Of a stretch of DNA of 64,000 nt, positions 52,626 through 61,631 are shown piece by piece (position 1 is the first letter of the stretch; each line of letters begins with the position of its first letter). The position numbers were made by a program, and so were the translations under genes. The stretch comes from an uncultured Hyphomicrobiales bacterium (GTDB taxonomy: Bacteria; Pseudomonadota; Alphaproteobacteria; Rhizobiales; Beijerinckiaceae), in NCBI GenBank assembly GCA_903902915.1, contig CAIUWR010000040.1, forward strand, positions 58,843 to 122,842, in the 5' to 3' direction. The notes below the pieces were generated by a model that was not told the origin of the DNA, searched no databases, and was given only the letters and a program-made list of their open reading frames with translations.

Positions 52626-54052
52626 CGCGTCTTGCCCCCACGCTCGCGCCATTGCGCCTGAAACGTCTTGCCCTGCGGCGCGGGCATATCGCGATGATCG
52701 GTCCAGCCTGACGCCAGCGGCAGCTTCGCGAAGCGCCCCGTCTTGCGGCCCAAGAAACTCATCACCGGCATGGCCAGCCCCGTCGCGAATTTATACAGCG
52801 CGGGCCTGCGCGCGAAGAAGGCCCACAGGCCCAGTCCATAGCGAAAGGTCGCGGGCGCCAGATGGCGTTCATATTCGCGCTCGCGCCAGTGGCGCATGAG
52901 CTTGGGGAGCGGAATGCGCACGGGACAGACGCTTTCGCAGCGCCCGCAGAAGGTGGAGGCGTTGGGCAGATGGCCCGCCTTGTCCACGCCCAGCAGGGAG
53001 GGCGAAAGCACGGCGCCCATGGGGCCGGGATAGACCCAGCCATAGGCGTGGCCGCCGACCGCGTGATAGACCGGACAATGGTTCATGCAGGCGCCGCAGC
53101 GGATGCAGCGCAGCATGTCCTCGAATTCCGTGCCCAGCATGGCGCTGCGGCCATTGTCCACCAGCACCACATGATAGGCCTGCGGCCCATCCACATCGTC
53201 AGGCCTGCGCGGCCCGGTGGAGAGCGTCGTATAGACCGACATGTCCTGACCCGTCGCCGACCGGCCGAGCACGCGCAGGATTTGCGCTGCGTCCTCAAGC
53301 GTTGGCACGATCTTCTCGATGGAGGCGATGACGATATGCACGCGCGGCAGGGTCTGCGTCAGGTCGCCATTGCCCTCGTTGGTCACGATGATCGAGGTTC
53401 CGGTTTCCGCGACCAGAAAATTCGCGCCTGTGACGCCAACATCCGCTTCGAGGAAGCGCTTGCGCAGAACCATGCGCGCCTCGGTCAGCAGGGCTTCGGG
53501 TTGCGTGAGGTCGCGCTCAGCGTCGAGATGGGTGTGGATGCGGCGGAAATCGTCGGCCACTTGCTCCTTCATCAGATGCACGGCGGGCGCGATGATGTGG
53601 GAGGGCGTCTCGCCGCGCAGCTGGATGATATATTCGCCCAGATCCGTCTCGACCGCCTGCATGCCCGCCGCCTCGATGGCGGCGTTGAGGCCGATCTCTT
53701 CGGAGACCATGGACTTGCCCTTGGTCACCGTGCGCGCGCCCTGCGCCTTGCAGATCTCAACGATGGTCGCGCAAGCCTCTTCGGCGGTGCGCGCAAAATG
53801 CACATGGCCGCCAGCCTCGCGCACTTTGGTTTCATAATGTTCGAGATAGAGGTCGAGATGGGCGAGCACATGGTTCTTGATGTCGCGCGCGCTGTCGCGC
53901 AGCGCCTCGAACTCGGGCAGGCGCTCAGCGGCCTGGGTGCGCTTGTCGATGAAGCCCGCGCGCACATTGCCCAAAGCGCGCTGCAATTGCTGGTCTGCGA
54001 GCGCGTCATGGGCGTTTTTTTTGAAGGCGGGCGAAGTCGAATGCATGGTCAT
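52622..54052 (-). CDS. lutB: Lactate utilization iron-sulfur protein B (LutB/YkgF family)
   Basis: The 476-residue subunit has an N-terminal LUD domain (VTKGKSMVSEEIGLN, TGANFLVAETGTSIIVTNEGN) and a ferredoxin-like region with two [4Fe-4S] motifs (CIRCGACMNHCPVYHAVGGHAYG and CGRCESVCPVRIPLP). It carries electrons from lactate oxidation. The ATG at 54052 overlaps the LysE stop by four bases; an ATG six bases later is also possible. Confidence 0.93.
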   Translation of the reverse strand: MTMHSTSPAFKKNAHDALADQQLQRALGNVRAGFIDKRTQAAERLPEFEALRDSARDIKNHVLAHLDLYLEHYETKVREAGGHVHFARTAEEACATIVEICKAQGARTVTKGKSMVSEEIGLNAAIEAAGMQAVETDLGEYIIQLRGETPSHIIAPAVHLMKEQVADDFRRIHTHLDAERDLTQPEALLTEARMVLRKRFLEADVGVTGANFLVAETGTSIIVTNEGNGDLTQTLPRVHIVIASIEKIVPTLEDAAQILRVLGRSATGQDMSVYTTLSTGPRRPDDVDGPQAYHVVLVDNGRSAMLGTEFEDMLRCIRCGACMNHCPVYHAVGGHAYGWVYPGPMGAVLSPSLLGVDKAGHLPNASTFCGRCESVCPVRIPLPKLMRHWREREYERHLAPATFRYGLGLWAFFARRPALYKFATGLAMPVMSFLGRKTGRFAKLPLASGWTDHRDMPAPQGKTFQAQWRERGGKTR

Positions 54053-54669
54053 TTCGACACCAGCAGTTTGAGGCCGAAGAGCAATAGAAACGAACCCGAG
54101 ATGCGGTCGATCCAATGGGCGGCGCGCTCATAGGCGCGGCGCACGGGCGGGCTCGACACAAAGAGCACCAGCGACGCGTTCCACGAAAAACCAATGCCCG
54201 GCATCAGCACGATGGCGACGAACTGCCATTGCCAGGGCAGGTCATAGGCGCCTGTCGCGGCGAAGACGCCTGCGAAATAGGCGATGGCCTTCGCATTGCC
54301 CAGATTGGTCAGAAAGCCCATCAGAAAGAGCTTTGAGCGGCTTTGCTCCGGCGCCGCGCGGCCGAGCTTCGTGCGGTCGCCGAAGGAGGCGCGGAACATT
54401 CTGATGCCGAGATAGATCAGATAAAGTCCGCAGGCCCCGCGCAGGCCAAGCTCGACCATCGGCGCGCTGCGCATCAACTCGCCCATGCCCAGCAGGCCCA
54501 TGGAGGCCCACAGGCAGCCCGCAGGCCAGAAGCCTGCGGCGACGATCATTCCCTCCGTGCGATTGCGCGCTGCGGTCGCCAGAATCAGCGCCTGATTGGG
54601 CCCCGGCGACATCACCGCGAAAAGATGCGCGGTGGCGAGGAGGACCATGATGTGCAGCGTATCGCTCAC
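54049..54669 (-). CDS. LysE-family translocator
   Basis: A 206-residue membrane exporter with about six segments. The signature MSPGPNQALILATAARN is near residue 20, and GFLTNLGNAKAIAYFAGVFA is the second conserved block. The family exports amino acids and related small solutes. It is inserted between lutA and lutB with 4-base overlaps on both sides, so it is made together with the lactate oxidation proteins. Its substrate is unknown. Confidence 0.9.
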   Translation of the reverse strand: MSDTLHIMVLLATAHLFAVMSPGPNQALILATAARNRTEGMIVAAGFWPAGCLWASMGLLGMGELMRSAPMVELGLRGACGLYLIYLGIRMFRASFGDRTKLGRAAPEQSRSKLFLMGFLTNLGNAKAIAYFAGVFAATGAYDLPWQWQFVAIVLMPGIGFSWNASLVLFVSSPPVRRAYERAAHWIDRISGSFLLLFGLKLLVSK

Positions 54670-55442
54670 AGCTCAGCCTCTTTCGGCGCGCCGATGGGCG
54701 GCTCCTGGGTGAAGCCCGCCAAAACTTCGGCGATATGGCGCACCTCCACCACGCGCCCCTCGCGCGTCAGTTTGCCCGCCATGTTCATCAGGCAACCCAG
54801 ATCGCCCGCCAGCAGCACAGGCGCGCCGCTCTGGGTGATGTTGTCGATCTTCTTGCGCACGATGGCGTCGGAGATTTCGCCGTATTTCACGGCGAAAGTG
54901 CCGCCAAAGCCGCAGCACACGTCGCATTCCTTCATCTCGGTCAGTTCCAGCCCCTCGATGCTTTTCAGCAATTTGCGCGGCTGGCTGGCGATCCCCAGTT
55001 CGCGCAGGCCCGCGCAACTGTCGTGATAGGTCACCTCGTGGGGAAAATGCGCGGTGACGCTGGTCACGCCCAGCACATCGGTGAGGAAGCTCACGAGTTC
55101 ATGGCACTTGCCCGAAAAATCCTGCGCGCGTTGCGCGAGGTTGGGGTCATCGGCGAAAAGGTCGGGATAATGCTTTGCCATCATGCCGCCGCAGGAGCCC
55201 GAGGGCGCGACGATGTAATCGCAACTGGCGAAAGCGTCCATGGCTTGCAGGGCGAGGGCGCGCGCATCCGCCCGGTCGCCTGAATTGAAGGCGGGTTGGC
55301 CGCAGCAGGTCTGCGGCGGCACGGTGACGTCGCAACCCGCGTCCTCCAGCAGTTTCACGGCGGCGAAGCCGACGCTGGGGCGGAACAGATCGACGAGGCA
55401 GGTGACAAAGAGGCCGACGCGCGGGCGGTGAATGTGCGGCAA
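54666..55442 (-). CDS. lutA: Lactate utilization iron-sulfur protein A (LutA/YkgE family)
   Basis: A 258-residue protein with two cysteine-rich CCG domains (TCLVDLFRP...PQTCCGQPAFNSG and YHDSCAGLRELG...CDVCCGFGGTFAVK), as in heterodisulfide reductase-like LutA. First gene of the lutA-lysE-lutB-lutC chain. The start is a TTG at 55442; no ATG or GTG is better placed, so the exact N-terminus is uncertain. Confidence 0.92.
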   Translation of the reverse strand: MPHIHRPRVGLFVTCLVDLFRPSVGFAAVKLLEDAGCDVTVPPQTCCGQPAFNSGDRADARALALQAMDAFASCDYIVAPSGSCGGMMAKHYPDLFADDPNLAQRAQDFSGKCHELVSFLTDVLGVTSVTAHFPHEVTYHDSCAGLRELGIASQPRKLLKSIEGLELTEMKECDVCCGFGGTFAVKYGEISDAIVRKKIDNITQSGAPVLLAGDLGCLMNMAGKLTREGRVVEVRHIAEVLAGFTQEPPIGAPKEAEL

Positions 55443-55627
55443 GGCGATGTGTCCCGTTCAAGGGCTTGCGGTTCGTGACTTTGACCCCGGCGGAGGTCCG
55501 ATGGCAAGTGCGTCACGCCGCAAAAACGCAGAGCTGACGATGGCCCAGACGATCGTCAAAACATGCTCCCGCCATCGGGCGCGCGGGGCCTAGCTTCCGC
55601 AAAGAGACTGAAAAGCGGTCAAGATCG

Positions 55628-55655
55628 AGAAAAGGCCCCGGCGCGAGGCCGGGGC
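55628..55655 (-). terminator. Rho-independent terminator of the DUF2076 gene
   Basis: On the minus strand GCCCCGG and CCGGGGC pair around a 7-base loop and are followed by CTTTTCTC. It lies just beyond the DUF2076 stop. Confidence 0.7.
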
Positions 55656-55664
55656 ATGTCCCAT

Positions 55665-56468
55665 TCAAACGTCCGTCGAATCGTCCGACGAGCTGAAGAA
55701 GCCGCCGCTGGAGGCGCTGTCGTCGTCGCTGGTGTCGTCGTCATAGCCCGAATCGCGGTTCGCATCGGGAAATATGCCGCCCATGAGGCCGCCACTTTCT
55801 TGCGGCGCCGCGGCTTGATCATAGGACCGGTCAAAGAAGCCGCCGCTGGAATCGCCATTGCCGAAGCCCGAGCCGACGCCAAGCGAATTATTGCCGTGCT
55901 GGTTGAACAGGCCGCTGATGGAATTGGCCAGCAGCATGCCGCCCGCCACGCCTGCGGCTGCGCCCAGCGCCCCCTTCAGAAAGCCGCCGCCGCCCATGCC
56001 CGGCATGCCGCCTTGTTGCGGCTGGCCCTGCCACGGGGCGGGCTGTTGCGGGGCGTATTGCGGCGCCATGGGTTGCTGAACGGCGGGTTGGGCGTTCTGC
56101 TGCCGCCCCCAGGGAGATGGCGAGGGGGCGGGAGAAGGCGCGGCGCCAGCATTGGGCACGCTGGTCGCCGTTGCGGCCGGGCGGGCGCCGCCGAAAATCC
56201 CGCCAAGGAACGAGCCGCCGCTCGGCGCGCTTGTCGTCGCCGTTTCCAGTTCGTGCACGCGCGCTTCGAGCTGTTGCAGCCTCTCATTGGCTGCGCCCAG
56301 GGCCTGATCCTGAACGATCACCGCCTGAGCGAGAAGATAAGTGGCGTAGGGCTGCTCGCGCAATGCCTCTGCAATGAAGGCCTCGGCCTCCTTGTCCCGA
56401 GGATTGGCGGACGCCGCGCGGGTCCGGTCGAACAATCCGGCGAGCAACTGGCGTTCTTCGGGGGTCAT
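55665..56468 (-). CDS. DUF2076 domain-containing protein
   Basis: A 267-residue DUF2076 protein. A conserved helical start (MTPEERQLLAGLFDR...EAEAFIAEALREQPYATYLLAQAVIVQDQAL) and a coiled-coil stretch (LQQLEARVHELE) lead into a Pro/Gln/Gly-rich linker. A hydrophobic glycine-rich segment (GGGGFLKGALGAAAGVAGGMLLANSISGLF) and an acidic Ser/Asp tail follow. The family is described as a periplasmic ligand-binding sensor; no role is assured. It lies 81 bases downstream of glcF on the same strand. Confidence 0.85.
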   Translation of the reverse strand: MTPEERQLLAGLFDRTRAASANPRDKEAEAFIAEALREQPYATYLLAQAVIVQDQALGAANERLQQLEARVHELETATTSAPSGGSFLGGIFGGARPAATATSVPNAGAAPSPAPSPSPWGRQQNAQPAVQQPMAPQYAPQQPAPWQGQPQQGGMPGMGGGGFLKGALGAAAGVAGGMLLANSISGLFNQHGNNSLGVGSGFGNGDSSGGFFDRSYDQAAAPQESGGLMGGIFPDANRDSGYDDDTSDDDSASSGGFFSSSDDSTDV

Positions 56469-56549
56469 GCTGGTCTCCCTGAGCTTGACGGAACGGTTCC
56501 GCTGTCAGGATATGGGGAGCGGTCCGTCACAGGCCAAGGGGCGCCGAGG

Positions 56550-57857
56550 TCACGATATCGCGCCCTCCAGCGCCTGCGGCAGCGGTCCGCCCGCCGCCCA
56601 ATCGAGCAATTCTATCGTATGCAGGATCGGAATTGGCGTGGCCGCGCCAATCTGGGTGATGCAGCCGATATTGCCGGTGGCGATGATCTGCGGCTTCACC
56701 CGCGCGATATTCGCCGCCTTGCGGGCGCGCAGACGCCCGGCGATGGCGGGTTGCAGGATATTGTAGACGCCCGCCGAGCCGCAGCAGATATGGCCTTCGG
56801 GCACATCGCGCACCTGAAACCCCGCCGCGCGCAACAGGCGCTTGGGGCCGTCGGTCAGCTTCTGCCCATGCTGCATGGAGCAGGCCGAATGATAGGCCAC
56901 GACCTGGCCCGTGGGGCGCGCGGGTTCCAGCGCTGGCAGGGCCAGCAGATATTCGGTGATGTCGCGCGTGGCCTCGGAGACGCGCTTGGCCTTGTCCGCA
57001 TAGGCGGGATCGTCGCGCAGCATGAAGCCATAATCTTTCACCGTGGTGCCGCAGCCGGACGCGGTGATGAGGATGGCGTCCAATCCGCGATCCATCTCCG
57101 CGATCCAGGCGTCCACATTAGTTCTGGCGAAGCGCAGGGCTTCGTCTTCGCGGCCCATGTGATGGACCAGCGCGCCGCAGCAGCCCTCGCCTTGGGGCGT
57201 GATGACCTCGATCCCGTGGCGCGCCAGCATGCGCCGCGCCGCCACATTGATGGAGGGCTTGAGCACCGGCTGCGCGCAACCTTCCAGAATCACCACCTTG
57301 CCTCTGGCGGGCGCTGCGATCTGCGGCGTGGGCTCGGGCGCTTCGCGCGAGGGGAAGCGCCGGGGCGCCAGCTCGATCATGGCGCGCAGGCGTGGGCCAA
57401 TCAAAGGCAGGGCGCCGAGCAGGCCGCTGAACGGCTTGGCCAGCAGCGCCCCCGCCAGCGCGAAGCGGAACCGCTCGCGATAAGGCAGCACATTGGCGAG
57501 CAGCGCGCGGATGAATTTATCGCCCTTGTCGCGCGCATAAGTTTTCTCGATATGGGCGCGGGCGTGATCGACCAGGTGCATGTAATGCACGCCCGAAGGG
57601 CAGGTGGTCATGCAGGAGAGGCAGGAGAGGCAGCGGTCGATATGTTTCACCACCTCCGGCGTCGCGGGCTTGCCGCCTTCCAGCATGTCCTTGATCAGAT
57701 AGATGCGCCCGCGCGGCGAATCCAGTTCGTCGCCCTCCAGCAGATAGGTCGGACAGGTGGCGGTGCAGAAGCCGCAATGCACGCAACTGCGCAGAATCTT
57801 TTCGGATTCCCGTAAGTGCGAATCTTGCAGTTGCTGGGGCGAGAAACTGGTTTTCAT
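56550..57857 (-). CDS. glcF: Glycolate oxidase iron-sulfur subunit
   Basis: The 435-residue electron-transfer subunit of glycolate oxidase. It has two N-terminal [4Fe-4S] motifs ([28 protein letters not shown]) and two CCG cysteine domains (EGCAQPV...[11 protein letters not shown] and [10 protein letters not shown]...[11 protein letters not shown]). It passes electrons from GlcD to the respiratory chain. Last gene of glcDEF, 12 bases after glcE. Confidence 0.95.
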   Translation of the reverse strand: MKTSFSPQQLQDSHLRESEKILRSCVHCGFCTATCPTYLLEGDELDSPRGRIYLIKDMLEGGKPATPEVVKHIDRCLSCLSCMTTCPSGVHYMHLVDHARAHIEKTYARDKGDKFIRALLANVLPYRERFRFALAGALLAKPFSGLLGALPLIGPRLRAMIELAPRRFPSREAPEPTPQIAAPARGKVVILEGCAQPVLKPSINVAARRMLARHGIEVITPQGEGCCGALVHHMGREDEALRFARTNVDAWIAEMDRGLDAILITASGCGTTVKDYGFMLRDDPAYADKAKRVSEATRDITEYLLALPALEPARPTGQVVAYHSACSMQHGQKLTDGPKRLLRAAGFQVRDVPEGHICCGSAGVYNILQPAIAGRLRARKAANIARVKPQIIATGNIGCITQIGAATPIPILHTIELLDWAAGGPLPQALEGAIS

Positions 57858-57869
57858 AGCGTTCCTCGC

Positions 57870-59069
57870 TCAGACGCCTGCATACATGCGGCCGGGATTG
57901 AACAGGCCTTGCGGATCAAAGCTCAGTTTGACGCCGCGCGTCAGCTTCATCAACGCAGGCGTCAATGGCTCGAACACATCCAGCACGGCGCGCAAGTCGT
58001 CCGGCGCGCGCGTCAATGTGGCGTGGCCGCCGGTCGCCGCCAGCGCGTGACGGATCGCGCCTGCGCCGCAATCCCCCTGCGCCGACGTGGCGAACCAGAT
58101 CAGCCCGCCGCCCCAATCGTAGAACCATTGGCCGCGCAGGGTCTGGCTGATCGCGCTGGTGAGATGCGGCGCGCGCGTAGGCGCGGCCGAGATGCGCCAG
58201 ATCGCTGTTTCCGCAGGGCGCACCAGCGGGCCGACATCGCGCAAATCGCGCCAGAAGCTCAGAGACGGCTCATGATCGAGCCGCGACTTCGCGCCGAAGG
58301 GGGCCAGCAGCTTTTCAAGCGCCTCCATGCGATAGGCGACGGAGTCGGGGAAATGTTCGATGCGCAGATAAGTGCGCGCGCTCTCGCCGGTGACGGCGCC
58401 CGGCAGATGCGCCGCGCCGCTCACTTCAAAGGGCGAACCCAGCGCCGCCGACATGCAGGCGACCGCCCGTGCGTCATCCAGCCCCTCGACCACGAGGGTC
58501 GCGGTGCGCCGCGCCTTGGGCAAGAGTTTGAACGTCACTTCGGTGATGACGCCTAGCGTGCCGTGCGAGCCGCAGACCAGCTTCACCAGATCAAGCCCCG
58601 TGACATTCTTCATCACGCGCCCGCCGGACTTCACCGCCTCGGCCCGTCCATTCACGAAGCGCAACCCGATCAGATGATCGCGCGCGGCGCCCGATGAGAT
58701 GCGGCGGGGGCCGGAGATGTTGCAGGCGGCGACGGCGCCAATGGTGGGATCGCCCGCGCTGCCGTAGAGCGCGCGATGGTCCATGGGCTCGAAGGGCAAC
58801 ATCTGCCCCTGTTCGCCAAGCGCCCGCTCAATCTCCGAGACCGGCGTGCCAGCGCGGGCGCTGATCACCATTTCGGCAGGCTCGTAAAGCGTGATGCCGG
58901 TGAGTTGCGAGGTGGACAGCGTGACCGGCGCCCGCATGGGGCGGCCCAGCCCCGCGCGCGTGCCGCCGCCCTCGATGGCGAGCGGCGTTTCGGCGGCGCG
59001 GGCGTCCATCACGATTTCCGCGACGTCGGATTCGGTGCGGGGACGGTGGATGATCTGGGATTTTGTCAT
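57870..59069 (-). CDS. glcE: Glycolate oxidase subunit GlcE (FAD-binding)
   Basis: A 399-residue FAD_binding_4-type protein. EGGGTRAGLGRP and LPFEPMDHRALYGSAGDPTIGAVAACNISGPRRISSGAARDHLIG form the FAD-binding region, and VMKNVTGLDLVKLVCGSHGTLGVITEVTFKLLP is the shared GlcE signature. The ATG at 59069 starts the conserved domain; residues from the open frame upstream are foreign. Middle gene of glcDEF. Confidence 0.94.
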   Translation of the reverse strand: MTKSQIIHRPRTESDVAEIVMDARAAETPLAIEGGGTRAGLGRPMRAPVTLSTSQLTGITLYEPAEMVISARAGTPVSEIERALGEQGQMLPFEPMDHRALYGSAGDPTIGAVAACNISGPRRISSGAARDHLIGLRFVNGRAEAVKSGGRVMKNVTGLDLVKLVCGSHGTLGVITEVTFKLLPKARRTATLVVEGLDDARAVACMSAALGSPFEVSGAAHLPGAVTGESARTYLRIEHFPDSVAYRMEALEKLLAPFGAKSRLDHEPSLSFWRDLRDVGPLVRPAETAIWRISAAPTRAPHLTSAISQTLRGQWFYDWGGGLIWFATSAQGDCGAGAIRHALAATGGHATLTRAPDDLRAVLDVFEPLTPALMKLTRGVKLSFDPQGLFNPGRMYAGV

Positions 59070-59088
59070 GGCCGTTGGCGCTCCAACG

Positions 59089-60525
59089 TCAGGCTGCGAA
59101 GCGATGATCGAGCGGGAAGACCTTGGCGGGATTGAGCAGCCAGCCAGGGTCGAAAACCGCGCGCACGCGCATCTGCTGATCAAGGTCGATGGGCGTGAAC
59201 TGAAAATGCATCAGATCGCGCTTTTCGATGCCCACGCCATGTTCGCCGGTCAGGCAACCGCCCACTTCCACGCAGAGCTTGAGGATGTCGTTGCCCGCCT
59301 CTTCCGCCTTCGCCTGTTCGGCGGGATCGTTCACATTATACATGATGAGCGGGTGCATGTTGCCGTCCCCCGCGTGGAAGACGTTAGCGACGCGCAAGCC
59401 ATAGCTCTTCACGATCTCGTCGGTGCGTTGCAGCACATAAGACAGCTTGCTAGTGGGCACCGTGCCGTCCATGCAGATATAATCGGCCACGCGTCCGGTG
59501 GCGCCGAAAGCAGATTTGCGGCCCTTCCAGATCAACGCGGCCTCCAGCGCCGATTGGGATTCGCGCACCGTTCGCACGCCATGTTTCTTGGCGATTTCGA
59601 CGATGCGCGACAACTGCGCCTCCATCTCGGCTGGCGAGCCCTCGACCTCGATGATGAGCATGGCGGCGGCGTCCAGCGGATAGCCCGCATGGGCGAAAGC
59701 CTCGGTGATTTCGATGGCGAGCTTGTCCATGAATTCCATGGCGACCGGCACGATGCCATTGCCGATGATGTCTGCGACGCAGGCCCCCGCCGCTTCGCTG
59801 GAGTCGAAACCGAACAGCACCGGCCTCGCGCCTTCCGCAGCGCGCAGGATGCGCACGGTGGCCTCGGTCACCACGCCAAGCTGGCCTTCCGAACCCACGA
59901 TCACGCCCAGCAGATCATAGCCATTGGCGTCCAGATGGTCGCCGCCGACGTCGACCACCGTGCCGTCGATCAGCACCATGCGCACGCCCAGAATATGGTT
60001 GGTGGTGACGCCGTGTTTCAGGCAATGGGCGCCGCCCGAGTTCATCCCGATATTGCCTGCGATGGTGCAGGCGAGTTGCGAGGACGGGTCGGGCGCATAG
60101 AAGAAGCCGTCGGCCATGATGGCGTCGGTGATGCCCAGATTGGTGACGCCCGCCTGCACCCGCGCGACGCGGTTTTCATAGCTCACGTCCAGGATCTTGT
60201 TCAGTTTGGACACGCCGACCACGACGGCGTCTTCCTGCGGAATGGCGCCGCCCGCCAGCGACGTGCCCGCGCCCCGCGCCACCACCTTGACGCCAGCCTC
60301 ATGCAGATAGGCGAGCACGGCGGAGACCTCCTCCGTGCTGCGCGGCAACACCACCGCCAGCGGCAGGCGCCGATAGGCGGTCAGCGCGTCGGTCTCGAAG
60401 GCGCGGCGTTCATCTTCCGTCGTAACGAGGCTTTCGGGCGCGACAAGCCTCGCCAGCCCCGCCACGATTTCGTCGCGACGGGCGAGGATGCTGGAATCCG
60501 GGACGGGAAAGGCGATCTGGCTCAC
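59089..60525 (-). CDS. glcD: Glycolate oxidase subunit GlcD (FAD-linked catalytic)
   Basis: Catalytic flavoprotein, 478 residues, oxidising glycolate (or D-lactate) to the 2-oxoacid. Visible features are ARGAGTSLAGGAIP, the PDPSSQLACTIAGNIGMNSGGAHCLKHGVTTNHILG block and, near the C-terminus, FHAGDGNMHPLIMYN and LTGEHGVGIEK with the metal-binding histidines. The GTG at 60525 starts the conserved SQIAFPVPDSSILARRDEIV; an ATG at 60579 would add 18 residues. First gene of glcDEF. Confidence 0.93.
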   Translation of the reverse strand: MSQIAFPVPDSSILARRDEIVAGLARLVAPESLVTTEDERRAFETDALTAYRRLPLAVVLPRSTEEVSAVLAYLHEAGVKVVARGAGTSLAGGAIPQEDAVVVGVSKLNKILDVSYENRVARVQAGVTNLGITDAIMADGFFYAPDPSSQLACTIAGNIGMNSGGAHCLKHGVTTNHILGVRMVLIDGTVVDVGGDHLDANGYDLLGVIVGSEGQLGVVTEATVRILRAAEGARPVLFGFDSSEAAGACVADIIGNGIVPVAMEFMDKLAIEITEAFAHAGYPLDAAAMLIIEVEGSPAEMEAQLSRIVEIAKKHGVRTVRESQSALEAALIWKGRKSAFGATGRVADYICMDGTVPTSKLSYVLQRTDEIVKSYGLRVANVFHAGDGNMHPLIMYNVNDPAEQAKAEEAGNDILKLCVEVGGCLTGEHGVGIEKRDLMHFQFTPIDLDQQMRVRAVFDPGWLLNPAKVFPLDHRFAA

Positions 60526-60585
60526 GGGCGACCCCTGATTGTATCCGTTAATGTAACCAATCGTCAGCGTTCCCGCCATAGGACT

Positions 60586-61569
60586 TCAGACGCGGACGGT
60601 CTTCAGCGTCTGGGGCGGGAAAAGCTCTTCGGGCTTCATCAGGCGATGGCATACGCCCTGCTCGAAGGCGAACTGCAAGAAGGCTTCCAGCGTCGGGCGG
60701 TTCGCCTCGACGCCATAGGGCCAGAAGTCCTCGCCCATGACCGCCTGCGCCCGCTTCACCGCATCGGTGATCCATGGCACTGGAACCGAGGTGGAGCCCG
60801 GGAAGGCCATGCGCTCCACGCTATGGCGCCGGGCCGTTTCGAAAGCGTGGAACAGATTGCCCGCCACCCAGGGGTGGGCGTCCAGCACCGCTTTACGCAC
60901 CACCACGCCATGCATGATCGGCAAGATCTTCTTGGCCTTGGCATAGGCCATCTCCGCCTCGGTCGGGTTCTCGTAGAAGCGCGCCACGTCCGGATTTGTG
61001 TGGAAGCAATCGGGCGGGGTGGCGCAGACGAGGCCGTCAAGCTCGCCGCAGTCGAGCATCTGCGTCAGGGACTTGTCGGAGACGGGGGTCACCTCCAGCC
61101 CGGCGGGAAGTTTCAAGGGCACTTTCTCCGCGCGGCCCGCCTCGCCAAGGCCCGCCTGCACCCAATGGATCGTGCGCAGATCCACGCCCAGCTCATGGGC
61201 CAGCACCCCGCGCCCATAGACGGCGGCGGTCTGCGCCCATTCGGGCACGCCGATGCGCTTGCCTGCAAAGTCGGCGGCGGTCTTGATCCGGTCGCGGCGC
61301 ACATAGATGGCCGAATGGCGCGCGACGCGGGAGAGGAAGACGGGCAGGGCGATCAGCCGGTCGTCGCCCTGCGAGCGCATGGAGACATATTTCGCCATGG
61401 ACATTTCCGCGATGTCGAAATCGGCGAAGCCGACCGTGCGCTGGAAAATGTCGTGCAGCGGCAGTTCCATGAGGTTGAGATCAATCCCCTCCACCTCGAC
61501 GCGCTTCAGCGCGATGTCGATCATGTGGTCGTAATGGCTGACAGCCATCGTCAATTGCAGCTTGCTCAT
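60586..61569 (-). CDS. 4,5-dihydroxyphthalate decarboxylase-like protein (Pht5 family)
   Basis: A 327-residue protein with the periplasmic-binding-protein fold but no signal peptide. KLQLTMAVSHYDHMIDI at the start, then DIAEMSMAKYVSMRSQGDDRLIALPVFLSRVARHSAIYVRRD and GVPEWAQTAAVYGRG, are hallmarks of the Pht5 group, which decarboxylates 4,5-dihydroxyphthalate to protocatechuate. That product feeds the ring-cleavage pathway whose lower enzymes lie at 18.0-19.8 kb. It could instead be a divergent NMT1-type solute-binding protein. It lies between glcD and the flippase. Confidence 0.8.
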   Translation of the reverse strand: MSKLQLTMAVSHYDHMIDIALKRVEVEGIDLNLMELPLHDIFQRTVGFADFDIAEMSMAKYVSMRSQGDDRLIALPVFLSRVARHSAIYVRRDRIKTAADFAGKRIGVPEWAQTAAVYGRGVLAHELGVDLRTIHWVQAGLGEAGRAEKVPLKLPAGLEVTPVSDKSLTQMLDCGELDGLVCATPPDCFHTNPDVARFYENPTEAEMAYAKAKKILPIMHGVVVRKAVLDAHPWVAGNLFHAFETARRHSVERMAFPGSTSVPVPWITDAVKRAQAVMGEDFWPYGVEANRPTLEAFLQFAFEQGVCHRLMKPEELFPPQTLKTVRV

Positions 61570-61631
61570 TGCCGGACGTCTCCCTTGGTGGCGCGAGTGT
61601 AGGGAGGTCGGCGGAAAGCGCAAGGCGACCG

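Noticed and set aside
60586..61569. ABC-transporter solute-binding protein as the product of the Pht5-like gene
   Set aside because: No signal peptide, no permease or ATPase neighbours, and the Pht5 hallmark blocks are present; kept only as an alternative.
58891..61602. A 903-codon plus-strand open frame opposite glcE, glcD and the Pht5-like gene
   Set aside because: No family likeness and opposite three clearly recognisable genes; long antisense frames are expected at this GC content.
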